NCBI GenBank assembly: GCA_018716285.1
Contig: DVKD01000005.1
Span: 1 to 35,845 of the forward strand
Origin: Candidatus Merdivicinus faecavium
Lineage (GTDB): Bacteria; Bacillota; Clostridia; Oscillospirales; Ruminococcaceae
Reading direction: 5' to 3'
DNA length: 35,845 bases
A program made the translations under genes and the position numbers. Of this stretch, positions 13,184-21,692 are shown piece after piece. Position 1 is the first letter of the stretch; each line of letters begins with the position of its first letter. The notes below the pieces were generated by a model. It saw only the letters and a program-made list of their open reading frames with translations. It made no database searches and was not told where the DNA came from.

Positions 13184-13193
13184 GGAGGGCAAC

Positions 13194-13904
13194 ATGGGCA
13201 ATCACGATGAAATTCTCCGCACAGAGCATCTTTGCCGCACATTCGCCTCCCCTGCGGGGGAGGTGCAGGCGCTGCGGGATCTCTCCATTTCGGTCCGCGC
13301 GGGCGGGCTCACCATCCTGAACGGCAAATCCGGGTCGGGCAAGACGACCCTCATCAACCTCCTGGGGGCGCTCGACCGCCCGACCTCCGGCAAGGTCTTT
13401 TTCGAAGGGCAGGAGCTCTCCGCCCTCAGCGAACGGGCGCGGGACAAGATCCGCCGCACCCGGATCGGGATCGTCTTCCAGTCGGTCGCCCTCATGTCGA
13501 GCATGACCGCCTTCGAAAATGTCGAATTCGGGCTCCGGGTCGCCGGCTGCCCGGCTGCCGGCCGGAAAGAGCGGGCCCTTGAATGCCTCGAGCTGGTCGG
13601 CCTTTCCAAGCGCGCCAACCACCTTCCGCAGGAACTGTCGGGCGGCGAGCAGCAGCGGGTCGCCATCGCGCGGGCCATCGCCCACCGGCCCGCCGCCATC
13701 TTTGCCGACGAGCCGACCGCGCAGCTGGACTCGACAATGGGGCTCCAGGTCATCGCCGTCTTCAAAAAGCTCATTGAGACGCAGGGGGCCACCATCGTCA
13801 TGACCACCCATGACCCCGACCTCATGCAGATCGCCGACCAGGTCTACACCCTCCGGGACGGCGTGCTGGCGGACGGGAAGGAGGACGCCCATGATCCAGT
13901 GTGA
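13194..13904 (+). CDS. ABC transporter ATP-binding protein (MacB/LolD type), first
   Basis: A 236-residue ATPase. Walker A GKSGSGKTT (44-52), Q-loop region IGIVFQSVALMSSMTAFENV, signature LSGGEQQRVAIARAI, Walker B IFADEPTAQLD and H-loop MTTHD are all intact. AAGGAGG lies 5 bases before the ATG. It follows the permease by 10 bases and overlaps the second ATPase by 14 bases. It probably forms a heterodimer with it on the single two-unit permease (inference). Confidence 0.93.
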   Translation: MGNHDEILRTEHLCRTFASPAGEVQALRDLSISVRAGGLTILNGKSGSGKTTLINLLGALDRPTSGKVFFEGQELSALSERARDKIRRTRIGIVFQSVALMSSMTAFENVEFGLRVAGCPAAGRKERALECLELVGLSKRANHLPQELSGGEQQRVAIARAIAHRPAAIFADEPTAQLDSTMGLQVIAVFKKLIETQGATIVMTTHDPDLMQIADQVYTLRDGVLADGKEDAHDPV

Positions 13905-14904
13905 AAACCTCGTCAAAATCTACAAAACCGGCGAAATCGAGGTCGTCGCCCTCCAGGGGCTCGACCTGACCGTCGAGGACGGCGAGCTGATGGCCATCAT
14001 CGGCAACTCCGGCTCGGGCAAGTCGACCCTCCTCAACATGCTGGGCGGTCTCGATGTGCCGAGCGCCGGGCAGCTCGAGGTGGACGGCAAAAACCTCCTC
14101 GCCTTTGACAAAAAGCAGATGATGGAATACCGCCGCTCGACGGTCGGCTTTGTCTGGCAGAACCCGGCCCGCAACCTCATCCCCTACCTGACCGCCCAGA
14201 AAAACGTCGAGCTCCCCCTTCTCATCAGCGGCAAAAAGCCCGCGGAAATGCCGCCGCTCCCCGCCGCGGACGGGAGCCTCATTCCGGCGAAGACGGTGAG
14301 CGAACGCGCCGCCGCCCTCCTCGACCTGGTGGAGCTCTCCCACCGGCGGAAGAGCCGGCTCACCGAGCTTTCGGGCGGCGAGCAGCAGCGGGTCGCCATC
14401 GCCATCGCGCTCGCCAACAACCCCCGCCTCCTCCTCGCCGACGAGCCGACCGGCGCGGTCGACTCCAAAACAACCGAGGAGCTGCTCCGCCTATTCCAGC
14501 GGCTCAACGAGCAGCTGGGGCTGACCATCGTCATTGTTACCCATGACCGGCTGGTCTCCTCCTTTGTGAGCCGGGCCGTCATGATCCGGGACGGCCGCAC
14601 GAGCAGCGAATTCATCCGCCGGCCGATTTCCCTCGAGGGGCTGGACACCCTCGACGACGGGGGCGACGCCCCGGATGTGCCCCGCCACGAGGTCGAGGAG
14701 CGGACGGTCGTCGACCGGACCGGCCGGGTCCAGCTGCCCCGGGAATATCTGGATGCCCTGGGTGTTACCGGCCGTGAGACAATGTACACCCGCCTCGAGG
14801 ACGGGAAGATCATCCTGACGCCGGTGCCCAAAGAGCCGGACAATCCGCCCGAACCCGCTCCCGCGCAAAGCCAGGAGCAGGCACCGGAACAAAATGCAGA
14901 ATAA
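13891..14904 (+). CDS. ABC transporter ATP-binding protein with C-terminal AbrB-like domain, second
   Basis: A 337-residue protein. Residues 1-235 are a complete ATPase: Walker A GNSGSGKST (38-46), signature LSGGEQQ (160-166), Walker B LLLADEPTGAVDS (180-192), VTHD (217-220). An insertion of about 20 residues, rich in Pro and Ala, follows LLISGKKPAE. Residues 270-313 read TVVDRTGRVQLPREYLDALG then ETMYTRLEDGKIILTPV, which fits the swapped-hairpin AbrB/SpoVT pattern (D-x-x-G-R-V-x-L-P, then L-G, then a final beta pair). A Pro/Glu/Gln-rich tail ends the protein. AAGGAGG lies 7 bases before the ATG. The tail may dimerise, or bind DNA (less likely). Confidence 0.9.
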   Translation: MIQCENLVKIYKTGEIEVVALQGLDLTVEDGELMAIIGNSGSGKSTLLNMLGGLDVPSAGQLEVDGKNLLAFDKKQMMEYRRSTVGFVWQNPARNLIPYLTAQKNVELPLLISGKKPAEMPPLPAADGSLIPAKTVSERAAALLDLVELSHRRKSRLTELSGGEQQRVAIAIALANNPRLLLADEPTGAVDSKTTEELLRLFQRLNEQLGLTIVIVTHDRLVSSFVSRAVMIRDGRTSSEFIRRPISLEGLDTLDDGGDAPDVPRHEVEERTVVDRTGRVQLPREYLDALGVTGRETMYTRLEDGKIILTPVPKEPDNPPEPAPAQSQEQAPEQNAE

Positions 14905-14908
14905 AAGC

Positions 14909-14940
14909 AAGCGCCCGCCATCAACAAGGCGGGCGCTTTT
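14909..14940. terminator. Intrinsic terminator between convergent operons
   Basis: An 11-pair perfect stem (AAGCGCCCGCC/GGCGGGCGCTT, loop ATCAACAA) with a T-run for the rightward ABC operon. On the minus strand the tail is TGCTTTTA, so it may also serve the leftward polysaccharide operon ending at 14992. Confidence 0.9.
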
Positions 14941-14991
14941 CCATGGAAAAGACCGGATTTTTGTAATATTCTTCCCACATATTACCATTTG

Positions 14992-16455
14992 TCAATGCAT
15001 GAAGCGGCCAAAGAACATCCGCAGCGCTTTCCGGGTCAGGAACCACATGGTCTCATCCTTCAAAAGCAGCAGCGCGCCGAAATAAACCGCCATGCAGACC
15101 GGGATGATGATCACCGCATTGAGCACCGCCCCCAGATCCAGAACATGCACGGCCAGCGTAATCGGGATAAAGGTGAGGGAGAGGAGGAGGTACAGCAGGT
15201 TCTCCCGCGTGAAGAAATGGAAATCGATCCCCAGGCGTTTTTGTGTAAACCAGAACAATAATACCATGAGTACAATTTCCGAGAGGATGGTCGTCGCGAC
15301 AGCAGTCACCGGCGTGAAAATTCCCCCGGCAATCAGCAGAACTTTAAAGACTACGTTTAAAAGCCCGCAGCTCAGCAGCAGCCGCACCAGGACCCGCTCC
15401 TGATTGTAGACGTAGAAGATCTGGTTTGCGCAGACAGTGTAAACCGAAGTCTCCACCGTCCGGACGGCAAAGAGGATGAGAACCGGGATGGCGCCGTTAT
15501 AAACGCTGCTGTTTGTGTAAAGCTCAATCACTTCACGGGCAAGGCAGGCAAATCCCATACAGGCCGGGAAAACAACCAGCATAAAGCTGCGATAGCCCTG
15601 ATGCAGCAGCTTGTGGTACTCCTCATGCTGGTCGTTCCCGCGATAATAGGAGAGCCGCGGCACTGCGACCATGACGACCGAGGACAAAAGGTTGGCGATC
15701 ATGTTGGTAATATCCCGCGGGATGCGGTAATCGGCGAGGGCCAGGCTGCTGACCGTCCGGTCGAGGGCCATCATGTCCAGCTGGGTGTAAAGCATGTTGA
15801 CGTTGGAGATGACCAGCATGCTGATCAGCGGGAGGATGTGCCTGCCGATCTCCAGGCCGCGGAAGCTGAGAGGGATCCGCTTGTTGATATAAATAAAGCT
15901 GAGGATGTTGTTGAGAAAGTCGGTCGCGACAATAATCACGCAGTACTTGACAACGTCATCCGGCTTGTGGATGAAGAGGAAAATCAGGACCATGTAGATC
16001 AGCCGGACCACAATGGTCTTAATGGTGATGAAGCGGTAGTTTTCCATCGCTTCATTTAACCATTCCACCAGGAAAATGTTGGCAAACACCTTAAATCCCA
16101 GCGTCAGATAGATGGCGCGGGTCATCGACTCCATTGAAAAGAGGACAATCGCGATATAGGCGACCAGCACGACGCTGTTGGTGACCAGGTTGATGGAAAA
16201 GAGGCTGGAAAAAAGCCGCCGCGACTTCTCCCGGTCGTCCCGGACCCGCGCCGCCTCGCGGATGCCGTAGGCGGTCACGCCGAAGACGCCGAAGATCAGG
16301 GCGAAATCCAGCCAGGTGCTGGCGCTCAGGTACTCGGCATAGAGCTGCTCATCCAGGGTACGGATGACGTAGGAGCTGACGAGCACCGGCATAATGAGCC
16401 GGAAAAATTTCAGCAGGAAGTTATAAATGGAGTTGGCTGCGATGGATTTAGCCAT
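14992..16455 (-). CDS. Wzx-type oligosaccharide flippase (MATE-like polysaccharide biosynthesis protein)
   Basis: A 487-residue protein with about twelve membrane segments that should flip lipid-linked repeat units across the membrane. It opens AKSIAANSIYNFLLKFFRLI and then MPVLVSSYVIRTLDEQ, the usual Wzx start, and carries FALIFGVFGVTAYGIREAAR in the first helical block. ATG 16455 follows AAGGGGG; the open frame upstream is a shadow of the LicD gene. It overlaps that gene by 8 bases and is the last gene of the polysaccharide operon. Confidence 0.9.
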   Translation of the reverse strand: MAKSIAANSIYNFLLKFFRLIMPVLVSSYVIRTLDEQLYAEYLSASTWLDFALIFGVFGVTAYGIREAARVRDDREKSRRLFSSLFSINLVTNSVVLVAYIAIVLFSMESMTRAIYLTLGFKVFANIFLVEWLNEAMENYRFITIKTIVVRLIYMVLIFLFIHKPDDVVKYCVIIVATDFLNNILSFIYINKRIPLSFRGLEIGRHILPLISMLVISNVNMLYTQLDMMALDRTVSSLALADYRIPRDITNMIANLLSSVVMVAVPRLSYYRGNDQHEEYHKLLHQGYRSFMLVVFPACMGFACLAREVIELYTNSSVYNGAIPVLILFAVRTVETSVYTVCANQIFYVYNQERVLVRLLLSCGLLNVVFKVLLIAGGIFTPVTAVATTILSEIVLMVLLFWFTQKRLGIDFHFFTRENLLYLLLSLTFIPITLAVHVLDLGAVLNAVIIIPVCMAVYFGALLLLKDETMWFLTRKALRMFFGRFMH

Positions 16456-17293
16456 GCTGTTCCCCCTTCCCGACGTCCATGCCGGGATGGTAGGACTGTG
16501 TCGCAGAAAAATAGTAGGGATGGTGGTTGGAGACCTGCTTCTCCTTGGGCGGCAGCTGCATATAGTCGCCGTAGCACACCCGCAGGGTCGCGTCGGTATT
16601 GACCGGCACCGGCAGCAGCGCCCCCTCGAAGGGGAGGAGCTTCCCCTCCCCAAGCCACTCCCGCTTGAAGTCGTAGCGGTGGCTGAAGGTAAAGGAATTG
16701 ATGTCGCTGCACATGCTCCCGTCCTTTTTGAGACGGGGGAAGACCTTCTCAAACCACCAGCGGTAGAGCTTCCCGCTCCGGAAAACGGCGTTGGTCAGGC
16801 CATACAGCAGCCCCCGCGCACCGCCCGGCCTGTGGTCGCGGACAGCGTTATAATCGAACATGGCGATAAGCTCCCCGATCCGGCGGAGGAAGCCGTTCTG
16901 CACGTAATCATCCAGGGCAAAGAGGTCGACCCAGATGCCGTGGTGCATCTCGACGTTTTGAAACTTCGGCTCGACCAGAGCGGTGCCGTCCTTGCGGATC
17001 TTGGTGATCTTCAGGCGGTAGCCCGGATCGGTCTCATAGTCCTGGTAGAAGTAGCCTTCCGGCTTTTCCTCCATCCAGGCGGCCTTGAAACGCTCGAAAT
17101 CCGCCCGGTAGAGGACGATGTCGATGTCGTCGTCCCAGGGGATGAAGCCCTTGTGGCGGACAGCGCCCAGCTCGGTGCCGTAAAACAGGTAATACGGAAT
17201 GTGGTATTTTTGGCAGACTGCGTCGATTTTCAGTAAGATGTCCAGCCCCTGCGCCTGCAGCGCGCGGGTCAGTTCGTCAGCCAAGCCGCTCAC
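16448..17293 (-). CDS. LicD-family phosphotransferase
   Basis: A 281-residue LicD/fukutin-type protein. The signature YHIPYYLFYGTELGAVRHKG followed by FIPWDDDIDIVLYRADF contains the metal-binding acidic cluster. Family members move phosphocholine or phospho-alditols from a CDP carrier onto surface sugars. With tagD in the same operon the donor may be CDP-glycerol (inference); no choline kinase or uptake gene is in view. The start is probably GTG 17293, which overlaps the stop of the upstream polymerase gene as GTGA. Confidence 0.9.
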   Translation of the reverse strand: MSGLADELTRALQAQGLDILLKIDAVCQKYHIPYYLFYGTELGAVRHKGFIPWDDDIDIVLYRADFERFKAAWMEEKPEGYFYQDYETDPGYRLKITKIRKDGTALVEPKFQNVEMHHGIWVDLFALDDYVQNGFLRRIGELIAMFDYNAVRDHRPGGARGLLYGLTNAVFRSGKLYRWWFEKVFPRLKKDGSMCSDINSFTFSHRYDFKREWLGEGKLLPFEGALLPVPVNTDATLRVCYGDYMQLPPKEKQVSNHHPYYFSATQSYHPGMDVGKGEQHG

Positions 17294-18975
17294 CGTCCTT
17301 TCTTCCTGCCGAAAACCTTATCCGAAAGGCGGGCGAGCAGCGGCCTGCGGCCCTTATCAAACTCAGGATCCACCGCCGTCTCGGCGTCGATAAAGTAAAG
17401 GATATAGCTGACAAAGCTCCAGAAAATGATGGAGGAGTAGCTGATGCCGTAAATCAACCCCGTCTCGCTCATCGACCACGCCAGAAGGACCAGCACCATC
17501 GCGGACATGGCGGCGACAAAGGGATTCAAACGCTTGCGCTTGCAGGCCCAGACAAAGTACCGCCCAAGCCGCCAGAGGAATCCGAGCGCGATTGCGACGA
17601 TGATGAGCAGGGCCGGCAGTCCGGAGGACGCCGCAACCTGGAACAGCATGTTGTGAAGGCCGCTGTCAATGCCGGGCAGATAGGGCTCGTAGACGAGAGG
17701 CTCTTCTTCCTCATCCGTCTCCTCCGCGGGTTCTTCGGGCAGGATGCCTGCCTCGGCGTCCAGGCGGGCCTGTTCCTCCCGCTGGCGCTCCAATTCCGCC
17801 TGCTCCTCGTAAAACTGCCGTTCCGCCTCCTCGTAGCTGGTGGGCCAGGCGGCGTACAGACGGGCGTAGGTGGGAATATTCTCCGCAGTCACACCGAGCA
17901 GCGGATGATTGGCGATGATGCCGACCCCGGCGCGCCAGAGGTAATAGCGGCCGCCCAGCGACGTCCCGAAATCATCCCGCTGCACGTCGTCGACCTCTGT
18001 GGAAAAATCGGGGTCTTCGAGACCCTTATCCTCCGAATTGGGCAGCTGTGCGAACTGCTCGCTGAAGAAGGTTGTAGAAATTACAAACTTGGGCAGCAGC
18101 GTCTGGGCGTAATTTTCCAGTCCCGAAAAGGCCAGCAGCGCAACCAGCGCGATGGAAACCGTCCGTTTGAGCAGCTTTTTCAAGGTGCTGTTCTTGATCC
18201 GCTCGGGGAATTCCCACATAAGGATCAGGAAAGGCACGATCAGGATGAAGAGGAACATGCAGTACCACGCCGTCCGGGAATTGCTCAGGAAAAAGACGAT
18301 CGCCTGCACAATCAGATTGACCAGATAAAAGCGGCGGCGGGTTTTGGAGAGGTTGTTCCGGACCATGACGACGCAGATAAAGATCATGATCACGTTGATG
18401 AAAGCAACGGCGCCGGTGGTGTTCGGGTTGCTCAGAATGCCCCACATCCGGCCGCTGAAGAAGCCGAGCTGTCCTTCTGCCTCCACGCCGCTGGAGAGGT
18501 AGGTAAAGCGGTACTGTATGTTAAGGACGAAAACCACAATGGTGAGCAGCCCGGTCACCAGCGAAACCGCCATAAAGGAATGGCAGAGATTGCGCACCTC
18601 CCGCTTGACCTCTTCCCGCGACTGGGTAGGGTCATAGGCGTAAAAGACGAAAAGGTTGGTCACCATATAGCAGAAGGTCGCGACGTTGCGGGCCAGGTTT
18701 TCCCGGTAATACACCAGCGTCGAGATCCCGTAGAGGAGCATAAACAGGTACAGAAGCCCCCGCCATCGGTTGGTGAAGAGCATCCGCTTGGTGAACAGAT
18801 CCTTCACTAAGACAGCAGCCGACCAGATCAGGGTGAACTTGACCAGCGGCCCGATAAATGGCGCCAGCAGAGCCGAGCTGCGCAGCGTCACCATAATCAG
18901 CAGGACGATCCGCATCGCCTGATGGGAGAAGAGGATGTCCAGATATTTCCGTAGTTTGCCCGTTGTCTTTTCCAT
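17290..18975 (-). CDS. Wzy-like polysaccharide polymerase / O-antigen ligase family membrane protein
   Basis: A 561-residue protein with about eleven membrane segments, for example VMIFICVVMVRNN and MFLFILIVPFLILMW. The large external loop carries the family hallmark GRYYLWRAGVGIIANHPLLG and then HNMLFQVAASSGL. It should polymerise repeat units outside the membrane. Odd: between these motifs, residues 381-428 form a charged, probably coiled insertion (AERQFYEEQAELERQREEQA, then an acidic run EETDEEEEPL) that I do not expect in the family. GGAGG precedes the ATG by 9 bases. The ligase reading is less likely given Wzx nearby. Confidence 0.85.
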   Translation of the reverse strand: MEKTTGKLRKYLDILFSHQAMRIVLLIMVTLRSSALLAPFIGPLVKFTLIWSAAVLVKDLFTKRMLFTNRWRGLLYLFMLLYGISTLVYYRENLARNVATFCYMVTNLFVFYAYDPTQSREEVKREVRNLCHSFMAVSLVTGLLTIVVFVLNIQYRFTYLSSGVEAEGQLGFFSGRMWGILSNPNTTGAVAFINVIMIFICVVMVRNNLSKTRRRFYLVNLIVQAIVFFLSNSRTAWYCMFLFILIVPFLILMWEFPERIKNSTLKKLLKRTVSIALVALLAFSGLENYAQTLLPKFVISTTFFSEQFAQLPNSEDKGLEDPDFSTEVDDVQRDDFGTSLGGRYYLWRAGVGIIANHPLLGVTAENIPTYARLYAAWPTSYEEAERQFYEEQAELERQREEQARLDAEAGILPEEPAEETDEEEEPLVYEPYLPGIDSGLHNMLFQVAASSGLPALLIIVAIALGFLWRLGRYFVWACKRKRLNPFVAAMSAMVLVLLAWSMSETGLIYGISYSSIIFWSFVSYILYFIDAETAVDPEFDKGRRPLLARLSDKVFGRKKGR

Positions 18976-18991
18976 TGGCAGAAACCTCCGT

Positions 18992-20095
18992 TTATTGTTC
19001 CGATTTGCTGGTGTAGAGCGCCTCGATCTGCTTTTTCTGTGAGGCTGCGTCGTAGCCGCGCGCGATCAGCAGCTCTTTCTGGGAACGGCGCTGCGCGGGA
19101 TCGTCCCGCTGTTCGAGGATCCGGCGGGCAAGGGCGTCCTTGCTCACCGAAAGCGGGAAGGTTTCGACCAGCTCCCCGACCCGCGCCTCTTCCGGGATGA
19201 CGTCCGAGGCGTAGCAGCGCAGCCCCGAACAAACCGATTCAATGATGACAAACCCGAGTCCCTCAAATTTGGATGGGAGCAGAAAGGCGTCGAAAGCGCT
19301 CAGATATCGCTCCGGGTCGGATACCTGTCCGACAAAGCGGACCGCATCCGCAATCCCGAGCTGGCCGGCGCAGTCCTCTGCTTCCGCGCGCAGGGGGCCG
19401 TCGCCCGCATAGACGAAGGCGCTGTGCGGCTCGATTTTGTGCAGTGCGGCGAAGGTTTCCAGCAAAAAACGCGGGTTCTTCTCCGCGGCGATGCGGCCGA
19501 CATGGCCGAGGATGAAGGTCCCGCCGTCCAGCTCGAGCTCCGCCCGGACCTGCGCGCGCGCCTCCGGCGAGTAGGAGAAGCGCTCGAGGTCGATGGCGTT
19601 CGGGACGACCGTCACCGGCGCCTCCCCGAAGAGAAACCGCCCGGCCAGTTTGGAGCAGGCCAGCCGCAGATCGCAGACTTTCCGCAGCCGCGGCAGGTTG
19701 AGCCGGTGCAGGAGCGCCGCCGCCTTTCCGCCGCTTAGGCCGGAAGCGTGCGCGTGGCCGATGACCAGCGGGACGCCGGCTTTTTTGGCGGCGATGAGCG
19801 GCGCGATGTTGCTGGCAGTTGAAAGGTGGATATGGCAGACGTCAAAATTCCCCTCCCGCATAATCCGTCTCAGGTCGGCGCTGTGCCGGAGCGGATGTCG
19901 CTCGCGGGAGGCGATATAGGCGATGTGCCCGCTGTTTTGGAGGATTTCCTCCCCGAAAAAGGGGTGCGGGTCGTTGGAGAGGAAGGTCACGTCGAACCGC
20001 TCCGGGTCGAGCCTTTTGAAGAGGTCGACCGCGAAGCGGGACATCCCGCCCTTCCCCTTGCCGATCACGCCGGTGACGATCTTTACCTTACGCAT
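18992..20095 (-). CDS. Glycosyltransferase family 4-like (GT-B)
   Basis: A 367-residue GT-B transferase: N-terminal VTGVIGKGKGGMSRFAVDLF with the glycine-rich acceptor loop, IGHAHASG at mid-domain, the sugar-nucleotide domain from ILGHVGRIAAEKNPRFLLET, and the E-x7-E motif EGLGFVIIESVCSGL. It should add a sugar to the lipid-linked repeat unit on the cytoplasmic face. AGGAG precedes the ATG, and it overlaps the end of tagD by 8 bases. The sugar cannot be told. Confidence 0.92.
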   Translation of the reverse strand: MRKVKIVTGVIGKGKGGMSRFAVDLFKRLDPERFDVTFLSNDPHPFFGEEILQNSGHIAYIASRERHPLRHSADLRRIMREGNFDVCHIHLSTASNIAPLIAAKKAGVPLVIGHAHASGLSGGKAAALLHRLNLPRLRKVCDLRLACSKLAGRFLFGEAPVTVVPNAIDLERFSYSPEARAQVRAELELDGGTFILGHVGRIAAEKNPRFLLETFAALHKIEPHSAFVYAGDGPLRAEAEDCAGQLGIADAVRFVGQVSDPERYLSAFDAFLLPSKFEGLGFVIIESVCSGLRCYASDVIPEEARVGELVETFPLSVSKDALARRILEQRDDPAQRRSQKELLIARGYDAASQKKQIEALYTSKSEQ

Positions 20096-20492
20096 GGGCT
20101 TTCTCCTGCATTTCCAGGTCCCGCTTGATCTTGGTGGTGGAAATTTCGGGCGTCCGGGGGAGGTAGATGACCTCGCAGTATTCCTTTAAGAAGTCGAACT
20201 TGCCGGCCCAGTCGTCCCCCATGACAAAAACGTCAACCTTGAATTCCTTGACGTCCGAGATCTTTTGCTCCCAGCTGGTCTCGGGGATGACCAGATCGAC
20301 GTAGCGGATGGCTTCGAGGAGCTGCTTGCGCACCTCGTAGGGGAAATAGCACTCCTTGCCCTTGCCGCGGTTGAATTCGTCGCTCGAGAGGGCGACGATC
20401 AGATAATCGCCCTGCTCCTTGGCCCGTTTGAGCAGGTTGATATGGCCGTAATGCAGCAGGTCGAAGGTGCCGTAGGTAATGACTTTCCGCAT
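20088..20492 (-). CDS. tagD: Glycerol-3-phosphate cytidylyltransferase
   Basis: A 134-residue cytidylyltransferase that makes CDP-glycerol from CTP and glycerol-3-phosphate. The motifs are YGTFDLLHYGHINLLKRAK (the HxGH nucleotide site), FPYEVRKQLLEAIRYVD, VFVMGDDWAGKFD and RTPEISTTKIKRDL. ATG 20492 is favoured because AAAGGA stands at proper distance; ATG 20501, which overlaps the previous stop as ATGA, is the alternative. Its product should feed the glycerophosphotransferase just upstream and possibly LicD. Confidence 0.93.
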   Translation of the reverse strand: MRKVITYGTFDLLHYGHINLLKRAKEQGDYLIVALSSDEFNRGKGKECYFPYEVRKQLLEAIRYVDLVIPETSWEQKISDVKEFKVDVFVMGDDWAGKFDFLKEYCEVIYLPRTPEISTTKIKRDLEMQEKAHA

Positions 20493-20497
20493 CAGAT

Positions 20498-21682
20498 TCA
20501 TCCTTTCTTTTCCAGTCCGAGGAGCCTTGCGAGGTGGGCGGCGCTCTGCCCGTCCCGGTCGGCGTTGACCAAAGCGTTGACCCGCTCCCGCTCGGCGGCG
20601 AAGCCGTCGTCCCCGGCGGCCGCCTTTTCGGCGAAGGCGCGGAAATCCGCGTAGGTTTTGAGCTTCATCCCCGGCATCAGCGCGAAGGGATCCTCGACGA
20701 CAAAGCCGCGGCTGCCGCCGTAGGCGTCGATATCGTCGCAGGTGAAGCCGATCGGCCGGTCGAGGAGGAGGTAGTCAAAATAGATCGAAGAGTAGTCGGT
20801 CACCAGCGCGTCGGCGCAGGCGACAAGCTCATAGAGCTGCATCCGCTGCGCCTCGATCTCGCGGTTGGTGAGGAGGCGGATGTTCCCGAAGGAAAACTGC
20901 GCGATGTCGCTCTCCTTCTGCATGGGGTGGAGCTTGACCACCATCAGCATCCGGTTTTCCCGCAGCCAGCGGTCAAATTCCTCCATCTGGGCGAGGTTTT
21001 CAAAGATGGGGAGCCCCGTCTTTGTCCCGCAGCCGCCGTCGTGGATATAGTCGTTAAAGGAGTTGCGGAAGGTCGGCATCCAGAGGAGGAGCTTGTCAAA
21101 ATCCCCTGTAAGCCCGAGCTTTTGGAGGGCGTCCGGGGATTTTTGAAACAGGATATCGTTGCGGGCGTGGCCGCAGCAGAGCACCTTTTCCTCCGGCACC
21201 CCGAAGCAGGCTGCCATCACCGGCACAAACATCGGCGAGGCCGCGAGGACATAGGTGAAATAATCGTAGTCATAGTGGAAAACGTTTGGGGCGAGCCTGC
21301 AGATTTTCTTGAGCGGCGTCCCGTGCCAGAGGTTGACGACCGTCTGCCCCTTCGACGGCTTGATGGGGTAGGTGCCGTTGCAGTAGAAGACGTACCCCGC
21401 CCGGAAATAGGCGAAGACGCCGCGCTTGAGAGAGAGGAACTCCACCCCGTCCTGCCCGAGATACCCGTACTGCTCGTGATTTTTGACGGCGCAGCGGATG
21501 CGGTAGCGTTTCTGGTAGCCGTTTTGGGTAAGCCAGGTAAAAAAGGCGCGGCTGTTGTCGGTCAGCCCGTCGTTGCCGACAAAGAGGATGACGTCCTTCC
21601 GCTTGGGGACGAACCGGTTGAAGACGGTGAGCAGCTTCCCCGCCGCCTGGCGCGCGGCCTTGACAAGATCTTTTGCTTTCAT
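20498..21682 (-). CDS. CDP-glycerol glycerophosphotransferase family protein (TagB/TagF-like)
   Basis: A 394-residue transferase that moves glycerol phosphate (or a related alditol phosphate) from the CDP form to a glycan. It has the family marks VNLWHGTPLKKI near residue 115, CCGHARNDILF, and VTDYSSIYFDYLLLDRPIGF in the C-terminal domain. At this length it resembles TagB-type transferases more than the long TagF polymerases. AAGGAGG lies before the ATG. It is the second gene of the operon. Confidence 0.92.
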   Translation of the reverse strand: MKAKDLVKAARQAAGKLLTVFNRFVPKRKDVILFVGNDGLTDNSRAFFTWLTQNGYQKRYRIRCAVKNHEQYGYLGQDGVEFLSLKRGVFAYFRAGYVFYCNGTYPIKPSKGQTVVNLWHGTPLKKICRLAPNVFHYDYDYFTYVLAASPMFVPVMAACFGVPEEKVLCCGHARNDILFQKSPDALQKLGLTGDFDKLLLWMPTFRNSFNDYIHDGGCGTKTGLPIFENLAQMEEFDRWLRENRMLMVVKLHPMQKESDIAQFSFGNIRLLTNREIEAQRMQLYELVACADALVTDYSSIYFDYLLLDRPIGFTCDDIDAYGGSRGFVVEDPFALMPGMKLKTYADFRAFAEKAAAGDDGFAAERERVNALVNADRDGQSAAHLARLLGLEKKG

Positions 21683-21692
21683 CGGATCCTCC

